DNA of 47,530 nucleotides from a virus. The stretch lies in IMG/VR virus record IMGVR_UViG_3300027848_000036, positions 1 through 47,530 of that record. One strand, 5' to 3'. Shown here piece after piece: positions 7,560-14,706 of the stretch. Every line of letters starts with the position of its first letter. Position 1 is the first letter of the stretch. Under the pieces are notes generated by a model that had not been told where the DNA came from, did no database searches, and was given only the letters and a program-made list of their open reading frames with translations. Made by a program: the position numbers and the translations under genes.

Positions 7560-8513
7560 ATGGCCGACAATAAGCCAACAATCGAAGACGAACGTGAAGA
7601 CGACGATCTGGAAGTATCGCTTGAGGATGATAACCTCCAGATTGAAGTAGAGGACGATACCCCCGAAGAAGATAGAAATCGCCAACCACTACCAAAGGAT
7701 TTGGTCAAGGAGTTGGAAGACGACGAGCTTGGCGAGTATTCTGATGCTGTTAAACAGCGCCTGAAGCAGTTCAAGAAGGTCTGGCATGACGAGCGGCGTG
7801 AGAAAGAGAAGGCGTCCCGCGAGCAGCAGGAGGCGCTGTCCTTTGCCAATCGTGTCCTTGAGGAGAATAAACGGCTGAAAGGCACGCTTAACCAAGGCGA
7901 GCAGGCTCTTATCTCTAGTTGGGGTGAAAACGCCAACTCGGCCATAGAAGTAGCCAAGCGGGAGTATAAGGAGGCCTATGAATCTGGCGATAGCGACAAG
8001 CTACTGGATGCGCAGACCAAGTTAAACGATGCTACATATAGGGCAAACCAAGTAAAAGGTTATAGACCTACTTTACAAGCCCCAGAAGAAGCTGTAGTAT
8101 CGCCTCAACAGCAGCCAAATATTCCTCGGCCTGACCAGAAAACCCTAGCGTGGCAAGAGCGCAACGGATGGTGGGGTACCGATCCTGAAATGACTGCTTC
8201 TGCGCTCGGCCTTCACCAAAAGCTCCAGCGTGAACATGGTGACTCCTTTGTGGGTTCCGAAGAATACTGGCAAACCGTAGACACAACTATGAAACGCCGG
8301 TTCCCCGAATATTATGACGGGGATGACGACGATGCCGCGGCGACAGAAGCGCCCCGCAAAAAGGCCAAGGCTGCGAATGTAGTTGCGCCAGCTTCACGAA
8401 GCACCTCTCCCAGAAAAGTGGTACTGAAGGCCTCACAACTAGCAATTGCTAGAAAACTGGGCCTTACCCCGAAGCAATATGCTGAAGAACTCGTGAAAAT
8501 GGAGTCGAACTGA
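7560..8513 (+). CDS. probable capsid scaffolding protein
   Basis: Scaffolds guide capsid assembly and are then removed. This 317-aa protein has an extremely acidic N-terminus (residues 7-45), a long charged helical or coiled-coil segment (about 60-115, including KQFKKVWHDERREKEKASRE), a Pro/Gln linker and a basic C-terminal tail (RKKAKAANVV and SPRKVVLKASQ) of the type that binds the coat protein. Position before the capsid gene fits. A strong GAGAGGAAG ribosome-binding site precedes the ATG. No protease motif is seen. Assignment is by composition and context rather than by a family signature. Confidence 0.75.
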   Translation: MADNKPTIEDEREDDDLEVSLEDDNLQIEVEDDTPEEDRNRQPLPKDLVKELEDDELGEYSDAVKQRLKQFKKVWHDERREKEKASREQQEALSFANRVLEENKRLKGTLNQGEQALISSWGENANSAIEVAKREYKEAYESGDSDKLLDAQTKLNDATYRANQVKGYRPTLQAPEEAVVSPQQQPNIPRPDQKTLAWQERNGWWGTDPEMTASALGLHQKLQREHGDSFVGSEEYWQTVDTTMKRRFPEYYDGDDDDAAATEAPRKKAKAANVVAPASRSTSPRKVVLKASQLAIARKLGLTPKQYAEELVKMESN

Positions 8514-8986
8514 TGAACGATGTAAAACGCAACAATAGTGCCGAAAGCCGGGTGGACAGGGTGTTAGAAGCCCGCGAACATCAGGAACGTCCAAAGGTTT
8601 GGCAACCAGCATCCACGCTGCCAGAACCTATTAAGGAAGCCGGGTACAACTACCGTTGGATACGCGTTTCCAGTATGGGCAAAAGCGATGCCGCAAACGT
8701 ATCTGGTAAGATGCGGGAGGGGTGGGAACCTGTTAGATCAGAGGAACAGCCACAGTTGGCAAAGTTGTCCGATGCAGATAGCAAGTTTACCGATAACATC
8801 GAAATGGGGGGCTTGCTCCTCTGTAAGATGCCAACTGAAATGGTAGGGCAGCGCGCCAAATATTTCAGTGACAAGAATAAAGCAAACATGGAGTCTGTCG
8901 ATAACAACTTCATGCGCGATAACGATCCGAGAATGCCGCTTTTTACAGAGCGGAAAACAAAGACCTCTTTTGGTCGTGGCAATTAG
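8513..8986 (+). CDS. conserved hypothetical head-module protein, 157 aa
   Basis: ATG sits beside the scaffold TGA (ACTGATGA, a 1-base overlap), so translation is probably coupled. The hydrophilic protein has a recognisable central part (GYNYRWIRVSSMGKSDAANV, then EGWEPV) and a segment reading EMGGLLLCKMPTEMVGQRAKY. Proteins with a YRWIR-EGWEPV-L-KMP pattern are familiar to me from podovirus head modules, where their role is not established; minor head protein or assembly factor is possible. No catalytic motif. Confidence 0.75.
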   Translation: MNDVKRNNSAESRVDRVLEAREHQERPKVWQPASTLPEPIKEAGYNYRWIRVSSMGKSDAANVSGKMREGWEPVRSEEQPQLAKLSDADSKFTDNIEMGGLLLCKMPTEMVGQRAKYFSDKNKANMESVDNNFMRDNDPRMPLFTERKTKTSFGRGN

Positions 8987-9000
8987 AATAGGAGTTAGGC

Positions 9001-9594
9001 ATGGCTTACCCTGCAATTGAAGCGCCGTATGGCCTTCGCCCAGTCAACTTGATTGGTTCACAGGTATTTGCCGGTGCAACGCGGCATATTCCAATTACTT
9101 CCGCCTCGGCAACCGCCATTTTTTATGGTGATGTTGTCAAGTTGGATAGTACTGGGACGTTGGCGAAAGACACTGGCACCAACACTGCAACACCTGTCGG
9201 TGTTTTCCTTGGTTGTTCGTATACTGATGCGACCTATGGCAAAACCTTCCGGCAGTCGTATCCCGGAGCCGTAACTGCTTCGGATATTGAAGCCTACGTA
9301 GCAGATGATCCAAACGTATTGTTCAAAGTAGCAGTCGTGTCCGGTACCACCGTTATTGGTGGTGTAGTGCGCACGGTTGTTGGCAACAATGCTGTTCTGG
9401 TTCAGAACGCAGGTTCCGCCACCACTGGCAATTCCGCAGTAGCCGCTAGCGCGACCACGAACACCACTTCAACGTGGCCGGTTCGTATCGTGGATGTAGT
9501 TGCTGAAACGGTGAATGCTTCGGGTTCTTATACCGAAGTCATCGTTAAATGGAACGCTGGTATGCACCAATATAACAACCCAACTGGCGTCTAA
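9001..9594 (+). CDS. capsid decoration or minor structural protein, 197 aa
   Basis: Begins MAYPAIEAPYGLRPVN, with a GGAG ribosome-binding site. The rest is beta-rich, high in Ala, Thr, Val and Gly and almost free of charged clusters, which is typical of capsid-surface or head-fibre proteins. It sits immediately before the major capsid gene and is separated from it by 12 nt. Its role as decoration protein is inferred from composition and location. It could instead be a second coat-associated protein. Confidence 0.7.
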   Translation: MAYPAIEAPYGLRPVNLIGSQVFAGATRHIPITSASATAIFYGDVVKLDSTGTLAKDTGTNTATPVGVFLGCSYTDATYGKTFRQSYPGAVTASDIEAYVADDPNVLFKVAVVSGTTVIGGVVRTVVGNNAVLVQNAGSATTGNSAVAASATTNTTSTWPVRIVDVVAETVNASGSYTEVIVKWNAGMHQYNNPTGV

Positions 9595-9606
9595 GGGAGA
9601 CACACC

Positions 9607-10515
9607 ATGGCAATTTCACGCGCACAACTGCTCAAGGAACTGCTTCCGGGCCTGAACGCTTTGTTTGGTTTGGAATACAAACGCTACGGCGAAGAGCATA
9701 AGGAAATCTACGAGAATGAAACCTCGGAACGTTCCTTTGAAGAAGAAACGAAGCTTTCGGGCTTCGGGGCGGCACCTGTAAAGAACGAAGGTTCTGGTAT
9801 CGAATACGATACCGCACAGGAAGCATTCACTTCTCGGTATACCCACGAGACAATCGCGCTAGGCTTCTCCATTACGGAAGAAGCAGTCGAAGATAACCTC
9901 TACGATTCGCTGTCCTCGCGGTACACAAAGGGTCTGGCTCGCGCCATGGCCTATACCAAACAGGTGAAGGCTGCGGCTACCTTGAACAATGGGTTCGACA
10001 GTAACTACGTAGGTGGTGATGGCGTTGAATTGTTCTCGGCTTCTCACCCTCTGGTGTCTGGCGGTGTAAACGCAAACATCCCAACAACTCCGGCTGATTT
10101 GAACGAGACTTCCTTGGAAGCAGCGGTCATTCAGATTTCGGCGTGGACGGATGAACGCGGTCTGCTGATTGCGGCGAAGCCCAAGAAGTTGATTATCCCA
10201 CCTGCGTTGCAGTTTGTTGCTACTCGCTTGCTCGAAACCGAGCTTCGCGTTGGTACGGCTGACAACGATCTGAACGCCCTCCGCACGAATGGGGCTATCC
10301 CTGAAGGCTACGGCGTCCACCACTGGCTCACCGATACGAACGCGTGGTTCCTTACTACCGACGTTCCAAACGGCCTGAAGCACTTCACCCGCTCTGCTAT
10401 GAGTACAGGAATGGATGGAGACTTCGAGACGGGGAATGTCCGTTATAAGGCCCGCGAGCGGTACAGCTTCGGCTGGTCCGACCCACTGGGCATGTGGGGT
10501 TCTGCGGGCGCTTAA
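9607..10515 (+). CDS. major capsid protein
   Basis: The 302-aa protein forms the capsid shell. Residues YTHETIALGFSITEEAVEDN followed by SLSSRYTKGLARAMAYTKQV, then a DGVELFSASHPLVSGG segment and the C-terminal RYKARERYSFGWSDPLGMWG, are characteristic of the Mu gpT-like group of HK97-fold coat proteins. A strong GGGAGA ribosome-binding site precedes ATG 9607. The gene is followed within 30 nt by a near-perfect terminator, consistent with high expression and transcript end formation after the capsid gene. No N-terminal delta-domain protease site is obvious. Confidence 0.92.
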   Translation: MAISRAQLLKELLPGLNALFGLEYKRYGEEHKEIYENETSERSFEEETKLSGFGAAPVKNEGSGIEYDTAQEAFTSRYTHETIALGFSITEEAVEDNLYDSLSSRYTKGLARAMAYTKQVKAAATLNNGFDSNYVGGDGVELFSASHPLVSGGVNANIPTTPADLNETSLEAAVIQISAWTDERGLLIAAKPKKLIIPPALQFVATRLLETELRVGTADNDLNALRTNGAIPEGYGVHHWLTDTNAWFLTTDVPNGLKHFTRSAMSTGMDGDFETGNVRYKARERYSFGWSDPLGMWGSAGA

Positions 10516-10542
10516 CTCACGGAACAACAGTAGTAGTAGTAA

Positions 10543-10575
10543 GAAAGGGGGGTGTAATTATCCCCCTTTCTTTTT
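10543..10575 (+). terminator. Rho-independent terminator after the capsid gene
   Basis: A perfect 9-bp stem (GAAAGGGGG at 10543-10551 with CCCCCTTTC at 10562-10570), 10-nt loop, followed by TTTTT at 10571-10575. It separates head genes from the downstream small structural genes and probably causes partial termination that raises capsid mRNA relative to the following genes. Confidence 0.92.
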
Positions 10576-10620
10576 GTGTACTTTCTGCTATCTTACTAAC
10601 TCTAGGAAAAACAACTCCCG

Positions 10621-10676
10621 TTGACTGCCCTAGCAGACGTAGTAGAGACAACGGGGGGCAGTGCTACTACACGGAG
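10621..10676 (+). promoter_or_regulatory. leader with candidate promoter and hairpin
   Basis: After the terminator, TTGACT (10621-10626) and TAGAGA (10643-10648) are 16 bp apart, a weak sigma70-like pair. The leader can also fold: GTAGTAG (10639-10645) pairs with CTACTAC (10664-10670), and CTGCCC (10625-10630) with GGGCAG (10656-10661). A GGAG ribosome-binding site lies at 10673-10676. Transcription may restart here, or the fold may control the next gene. The evidence is suggestive only. Confidence 0.3.
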
Positions 10677-10683
10677 AAAAGAC

Positions 10684-10968
10684 ATGAGTACGACCACTTT
10701 TTCAGGCCCAGTTGTATCTACCGCAGGAATCCAAACAGGAGGCGCGGTAACCGCCCAATCCGCGGCTGTTATAACTGCTGGTGGCGGGGCCGCTCTCCTC
10801 ACTGGCACTACCTCTACCATTGGTATTTACGCTGGTTCAGGCGCTCCCACCATTGCGGCTGCGCAGGGTTCCATTTACCTCCGCTCAGATGGAGCAGGTG
10901 TAGCATCTAGGCTGTATGTTAACACAACCGGCTCTACCACATGGACCGCAGTTTCCACCGCAGCTTAA
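10684..10968 (+). CDS. small structural protein, 94 aa
   Basis: I chose ATG 10684 because GGAG lies 7 nt upstream; an in-frame TTG at 10621 would extend the protein through the hairpin leader. The protein is Ala/Gly/Thr/Ser-rich. It begins MSTTTFSGPVVSTAGIQTGG and ends with RLYVNTTGSTTWTAVSTAA, a beta-strand pattern found at the ends of phage fibre or decoration proteins. Probably a virion surface component. First gene after the capsid terminator. Confidence 0.7.
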   Translation: MSTTTFSGPVVSTAGIQTGGAVTAQSAAVITAGGGAALLTGTTSTIGIYAGSGAPTIAAAQGSIYLRSDGAGVASRLYVNTTGSTTWTAVSTAA

Positions 10969-10980
10969 TAGGGGGTAACT

Positions 10981-11280
10981 ATGCAGACCGATGTTAAAGC
11001 CACAAAACCGCTGACCGCCACTGGGGCGTTTGCAGACGCTAACGACAACGCAGTAGGGCGTACGCGTATCAAGGCGGTGTATGTCCACCTCGGTGCCGCT
11101 GCGGGGTCTGTAGCCCTTATAGATGGGGTTGGTGGGAAATACCTCCTTACGGTGAACACCCCCACAGATACACAGGCTGGGTGGGTACATATAGATTTAC
11201 CGGGGCAAGGTATTATAGCTGAGATAGGGCTATACGCTACCCTTACGAATGTCACTTCAGTAGTAGTGGTCTACGGGTGA
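10981..11280 (+). CDS. small structural protein, 99 aa
   Basis: Starts 12 nt after the previous gene with GGGGG upstream of the ATG. Predominantly beta-strand: KAVYVHLGAAAGSVALIDGV, then GWVHIDLPGQGIIAEIGLY and a closing VVVVYG. The pattern suggests a small beta-sandwich virion protein. No family is recognised with certainty. Its stop is directly followed by the glycosyltransferase-like gene. Confidence 0.7.
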   Translation: MQTDVKATKPLTATGAFADANDNAVGRTRIKAVYVHLGAAAGSVALIDGVGGKYLLTVNTPTDTQAGWVHIDLPGQGIIAEIGLYATLTNVTSVVVVYG

Positions 11281-11281
11281 T

Positions 11282-12013
11282 ATGGAAAAGGAATCTCATT
11301 CTCTCGCTGGGCGGAAACTGTTCATAGGCCTACCCGCGTATGACTTCAAGGTATCCCTGAAGCTAGCTATCTCACTTGCGAAACTGGCACAGCACGCCCC
11401 TAGGCACGGTGTGGATATACAGATAGGTAGTATCTGCGGCTGCTCTGTTGTCTCCCGCGCCCGCAATCTGCTGGTGAATGACTTCTTGGAGTCTGAATGT
11501 GACACCCTGCTATTTATAGACTCCGATATAAATTTTGAAGCCGACGATGTGTTCCGGCTTATGGCTTGGACCGCGGAAAGCGGGCGGGATATTGTAGCGG
11601 GGGTGCCGCGGACCCGCAGCACAGACATGGTGTATATCGCTGATTTAGACGAAGACGAAGGTAGTCTCACCATGGATGCTAGGGGGCTAGTGAAGGCCCA
11701 ACGCGTTGCAACAGCATTCATGATGATCCGTAGAGAAGTAATCACTTCCTATGTTGCACAGAACCCTACCCGCCAGTATTTCGACGGTAGGTTGAAGAAA
11801 ATAGTCCCCTGCATATTTGATTTTCTCCTGACGGAGGAAGGGTATATTGGTGAAGATTACCTATTCTGCGACCAAGCGCGGGACCGTGGGTTCTCCATTT
11901 GGATAGACCCAGCTATCAAACTTGGGCACATGGGTGTCCAAGAATATGAGGGCGATTTTGGTGCGGATGTGCTGTATTTTATGATAGTACCTACAGTAGA
12001 AGAGGCTGCATAG
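11282..12013 (+). CDS. GT-A fold glycosyltransferase-like protein
   Basis: Probably transfers a sugar from a nucleotide donor. The 243-aa protein opens with a Rossmann-like KLFIGLPAYDF, has SRARNLLVNDFLES before the metal-binding DxD motif in LLFIDSDINF (D80-S81-D82), then the acceptor-side segment GRDIVAGVPRTRS and a late GEDYLFCDQARDRG motif typical of family 2-like enzymes. No membrane segment. It lies among structural genes, so modification of a virion protein is possible, as is action on the host surface. Translation of the next gene overlaps its stop by one base. Confidence 0.82.
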   Translation: MEKESHSLAGRKLFIGLPAYDFKVSLKLAISLAKLAQHAPRHGVDIQIGSICGCSVVSRARNLLVNDFLESECDTLLFIDSDINFEADDVFRLMAWTAESGRDIVAGVPRTRSTDMVYIADLDEDEGSLTMDARGLVKAQRVATAFMMIRREVITSYVAQNPTRQYFDGRLKKIVPCIFDFLLTEEGYIGEDYLFCDQARDRGFSIWIDPAIKLGHMGVQEYEGDFGADVLYFMIVPTVEEAA

Positions 12014-12273
12014 TGGATGAAGTACATTGGTGGAATCTTATCCTTTCAGCTATATCGGGGTTGGTTATGTATTTGTTAAAAAGTCATTCCGATGAAGTGA
12101 AGCGGGTTAGTAAATTATTGAACCAGACGCGTGAGCAGGTCGCCCGTGACACTATGTCGCGTACTGAAGCTTCGGCTGCGTTCAAAGAACTCCAAATACG
12201 CATCGACCATCTAGGAGATAGGTTGAGCGATAAAATAGACAGTAACAACAGTAGATCAGGCGGGGGGAAATAA
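12013..12273 (+). CDS. single-span membrane protein with coiled coil, 86 aa
   Basis: GTG start overlaps the previous TAG by one base. Residues 6-22 (WWNLILSAISGLVMYLL) form one membrane segment. The remainder is a charged amphipathic helix (KSHSDEVKRVSKLLNQTREQ to DHLGDRLSDKIDSN). One N-terminal helix plus a cytoplasmic or periplasmic coiled coil is typical of small phage membrane proteins, including some holins or holin partners. It is well away from the lysis genes at 16.7-18.3 kb, so its role is open. Confidence 0.65.
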   Translation: MDEVHWWNLILSAISGLVMYLLKSHSDEVKRVSKLLNQTREQVARDTMSRTEASAAFKELQIRIDHLGDRLSDKIDSNNSRSGGGK

Positions 12274-12274
12274 T

Positions 12275-12744
12275 ATGGCCCAGAGTTTCAAACAAGCATT
12301 CGCAGCGGCGCGCAAAGCCAAAGGCGCGGGGGGTACATTCTCGTGGAATGGTAAAAAATGGAATACTGATTACGAGGGGGAAAAAGCTGGTAAGGCTGCG
12401 GCCAAGTCAGGTCGGACTATGCCTGCTGCGCCTACTCGTGGAAATAATATGGCCCAGAGTTTCAAACAAGCATTCGCAGCGGCGCGCAAAGCCAAAGGCG
12501 CGGGGGGTACATTCTCGTGGAATGGTAAAAAATGGAATACTGATTACGAGGGGGAAAAAGCTGGTAAGGCTGCGGCCAAGTCAGGTCGGACTATGCCTGC
12601 TGCGCCTACTCGTGGAAATAATATGGCCCAGAGTTTCAAACAAGCATTCGCAGCGGCGCGCAAAGCCAAAGGCGCGGGGGGTACATTCTCGTGGAATGGT
12701 AAAAAATGGAATACTGATTACGAGGGGGAAAAAGCTGGTAAGGC
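12275..12744 (+). repeat. 174-bp perfect tandem repeat, 2.7 copies
   Basis: Copies begin at 12275, 12449 and 12623 with period 174 bp (58 codons). The third ends at 12744. I find no mismatches between copies. Each copy starts with ATGGCCCAG preceded by GGAAATAAT, so the duplicated unit includes the sequence just upstream of the original start codon. Perfect identity implies recent expansion by slippage or recombination. Confidence 0.93.
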
Positions 12745-13297
12745 CGCCCCCAAGAAAGAAACCGAGGCTGCGGCCAAGAAAGAAACCAAATACACAGGCT
12801 CATTAGCGGGGAAAGGGTTTACACCCCCAGCAGCGAAAAAACCTTCGGATGCTTTACGCGCTGCTGCGGCCAAGAAAGAAACCAAATACACAGGCTCATT
12901 AGCGGGGAAAGGGTTTACACCCCCAGCAGCGAAAAAACCTTCGGATGTGAATAGTAAAGACCTCCCAAAAGCGGGGGGCACCACCAGAGGTACCAAAGTT
13001 GTTGGTGGGCCACAGAAACACCCTACGTCTATGGTCGTAGATAAAGACTCCTTGGCAAATAAAGCGGGTCCAGCCGTGCGTAAAGCTATAAGCGATATTG
13101 GGAGCTGGGCGAGTGAAGTGCGCAGCAGAGATATCCGCGAAACAGAAAAAAAAGCCGCGGCCTCTCAAAAGCGAAGGCTCGCAGCGGCTAGTAGCACCAA
13201 AGCCGCCAAGGGGGGTAGTATCAAAAAACTCGCCAAAGGGGGCCGTGTAGGTGATGGGTGCGCCAAAAGTGGGCGTACTAAGGGAAGGTTTGTGTAA
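12275..13297 (+). CDS. Lys/Gly-rich protein with internal tandem triplication, 340 aa
   Basis: The N-terminal half consists of a 58-residue unit beginning MAQSFKQAFAAARKAKGAGG, present twice in full and once as a 41-residue copy. The DNA copies are identical. A second duplicated unit, based on TKYTGSLAGKGFTPPAAKK, follows. The C-terminus is GGRVGDGCAKSGRTKGRFV, a motif shared with the next two reading frames. The unit FSWNGKKWNTDYEGEKA occurs in many phage virion-associated proteins, in my recollection, but its function is not known to me. High lysine content suggests DNA or capsid-interior association. Starts one base after the previous stop. Confidence 0.75.
   Translation: MAQSFKQAFAAARKAKGAGGTFSWNGKKWNTDYEGEKAGKAAAKSGRTMPAAPTRGNNMAQSFKQAFAAARKAKGAGGTFSWNGKKWNTDYEGEKAGKAAAKSGRTMPAAPTRGNNMAQSFKQAFAAARKAKGAGGTFSWNGKKWNTDYEGEKAGKAAPKKETEAAAKKETKYTGSLAGKGFTPPAAKKPSDALRAAAAKKETKYTGSLAGKGFTPPAAKKPSDVNSKDLPKAGGTTRGTKVVGGPQKHPTSMVVDKDSLANKAGPAVRKAISDIGSWASEVRSRDIRETEKKAAASQKRRLAAASSTKAAKGGSIKKLAKGGRVGDGCAKSGRTKGRFV
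12767..12947 (+). repeat. 85-bp direct repeat, two copies
   Basis: Identical 85-bp stretches at 12767-12851 and 12863-12947 (period 96 bp, 32 codons) encode AAAKKETKYTGSLAGKGF and the following PPAAKKPSD. This is a second in-frame duplication inside the same gene. Confidence 0.9.
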
Positions 13298-13686
13298 TGA
13301 GTAAGTTGGGTAAAATAGCTGGCTCTATATCCCCCCTTATAGGGGCTATTAACGGCCAAGGCCTTTTTGGTAAGTTGTTGCGTCCCAAGGACGACAGTGA
13401 GGAAGCCCTTGCTGCCGCCATGGAGGGGGAAAAGAAAAAAGGTGGGGCCAAGAAAATGGCCAAGGGCGGCAGGGTAAACAACAACGTTAAACAGAAGGAA
13501 CCCGTAACTGGGGGTCCTAAAACTGTGCCAGATACCGCGGAGCGCAGAGACTTCTTGGAGCGTATGCAGAAGCAGAACAAAGACACACGCGCTAAATCCG
13601 CTAAGAAAAATCCCGGCTATGCCAAAGGCGGGCGTGTAGGCGATGGGATTGCTAAAAGAGGCCGTACTAGAGGAAGGATGATATAA
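13297..13686 (+). CDS. Lys/Gly-rich protein with GRVGDG-type C-terminus, 129 aa
   Basis: ATG overlaps the previous stop (TAATG). The N-terminal 30 residues are hydrophobic-amphipathic (KIAGSISPLIGAINGQGLFG). The middle is lysine-rich with MAKGGRV, and the C-terminus KGGRVGDGIAKRGRTRGRMI repeats the motif of the upstream protein. Function unknown. The strongly basic, glycine-spaced tail suggests nucleic-acid or capsid interaction. Forms part of a run of small basic ORFs. Confidence 0.7.
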   Translation: MSKLGKIAGSISPLIGAINGQGLFGKLLRPKDDSEEALAAAMEGEKKKGGAKKMAKGGRVNNNVKQKEPVTGGPKTVPDTAERRDFLERMQKQNKDTRAKSAKKNPGYAKGGRVGDGIAKRGRTRGRMI

Positions 13687-13787
13687 TACATAAAGCTGAT
13701 GGATGTGCAAAGCGGGGTAAGACCCGTCTGCGCAAGCAAGCCAACCTAGAACTTATTCGGGAGGGCAGGGGCTTAAACCCGCTATGA
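13683..13787 (+). pseudogene. start-less micro-ORF with the GCAKRGKTR motif
   Basis: This frame encodes HKADGCAKRGKTRLRKQANL and ends NPL-stop at 13787. It carries the same motif as the C-termini of the two preceding proteins, so it is probably coding in origin. No ATG, GTG or TTG is available: the frame opens after a TAG at 13668-13670, and AGGAAGG (13671-13677) precedes two ATA codons (13683, 13686). Either a start codon has been lost, an ATA start is used, or it is reached by reinitiation from the ATGATATAA that ends the previous gene. Confidence 0.4.
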
Positions 13788-13840
13788 ACGCAAACACCAG
13801 TCTTTTGAAACGTGGTGGTAAAGTGAAGAAGAAGAAGTAG
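13784..13840 (+). CDS. 18-residue basic peptide, possible micro-gene
   Basis: Encodes MNANTSLLKRGGKVKKKK. Its ATG overlaps the stop of the start-less frame before it (ATGA at 13784-13787), the usual sign of translational coupling. The KRGGKVKKK sequence matches the lysine/glycine style of the neighbouring proteins. Too short for statistical support, so expression needs direct evidence. Confidence 0.4.
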   Translation: MNANTSLLKRGGKVKKKK

Positions 13841-13846
13841 TATTAC

Positions 13847-14029
13847 ATGAAAGCTACTGCACGCACTAGAAAGCTCCAGCGGGATAAAGCAATTTATCAA
13901 CCGGGGAATATGCGTAGGCAGTTGAACATAAAGGAGAGGCAGGCAAAACCTGCCTCTGAAGCGGAGTCCGAGAAGGTCAAACGTGACCGGAAGGATAAAT
14001 GGCATACGAAAGTGAAGTTGAGGACGTAA
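13847..14029 (+). CDS. small basic protein, 60 aa
   Basis: A highly basic protein (MKATARTRKLQRDKAIYQPG), with more than a third Lys and Arg. It starts 6 nt after the 18-residue peptide stop; the ribosome-binding site is not strong. Its stop forms TAATG with an internal ATG at 14029 of the next gene. No domain recognised. Member of the run of basic small ORFs between 12.3 and 14.0 kb. Confidence 0.55.
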   Translation: MKATARTRKLQRDKAIYQPGNMRRQLNIKERQAKPASEAESEKVKRDRKDKWHTKVKLRT

Positions 14030-14703
14030 TGGCCACTACTGGCACAACATCTGCCAATCTGGACTTGAACGCTATCGTTGAAGAGGCGTTTGAACGGTGT
14101 GGGCGCGAGGTCCGTACCGGCTATGATATGAAGACAGCCCGCCGCAGCCTCAATCTCCTTATGATGGAGTGGAGCAACCGCGGCATAAACCTATGGACTG
14201 TAGAAGAAGGCTCTATCCCGCTGGTTGCAGGCACGGCCACTTACGATCTTCCAGCCGACACAGTAGATTTGATGGATCAGGTTATACGCACGGGTTCTGG
14301 TACAACCCAGTCTGATATTAACATCTCCCGTATAAGTGTATCTACCTACGCAACTATACCTAATAAGACCAGCACCGGTAGGCCCATACAGCTATGGATT
14401 AACCGGCTAGCTGCCCCCACGGTTACCGTTTGGCCTGTGCCGGATAGCGGTGATTACACTATGCTATACTGGAGGCTACGTAGGATTGAAGATGCTGGTG
14501 ATGGACTGAACACACAGGATGTTCCCTATCGTTTCCTCCCCTGCCTTGTTTCTGGACTAGCTTATAATCTCTCCCTGAAGCTCCCCGGCGCGTTAGAACG
14601 CTCTGCCCTGCTGAAACAGGAGTATATAGAACAGTGGGGGATGGCGGCTGACGAAGATCGTGAGAAAGCCACTCTTCGTATCGTTCCGCATATAGGGAGA
14701 TAG
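13999..14703 (+). CDS. T7 gp11-like tail tubular / head-tail adaptor protein
   Basis: Adaptor ring between portal and nozzle in short-tailed phages. Helical N-terminus (DLNAIVEEAFERCGREVRTG), then SLNLLMMEWSNRGINLWTVE, beta-rich centre with TATYDLPADTVDLMD and TVWPVPDSGDYTMLYWRLRR, and C-terminal helices, a layout familiar from podovirus adaptors. Two starts are plausible: ATG 13999 after GGAAGG, and ATG 14029 overlapping the previous stop (TAATG). The conserved region begins soon after the second, which I slightly favour on coupling grounds; the longer form is given here. Confidence 0.82.
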   Translation: MAYESEVEDVMATTGTTSANLDLNAIVEEAFERCGREVRTGYDMKTARRSLNLLMMEWSNRGINLWTVEEGSIPLVAGTATYDLPADTVDLMDQVIRTGSGTTQSDINISRISVSTYATIPNKTSTGRPIQLWINRLAAPTVTVWPVPDSGDYTMLYWRLRRIEDAGDGLNTQDVPYRFLPCLVSGLAYNLSLKLPGALERSALLKQEYIEQWGMAADEDREKATLRIVPHIGR

Positions 14704-14706
14704 AAT

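Noticed and set aside
12348-12806. Alternate-frame ORF over the 174-bp repeats
   Set aside because: It is open only because the repeat is a multiple of three without stops in that frame; composition is repetitive and it lacks a ribosome-binding site.
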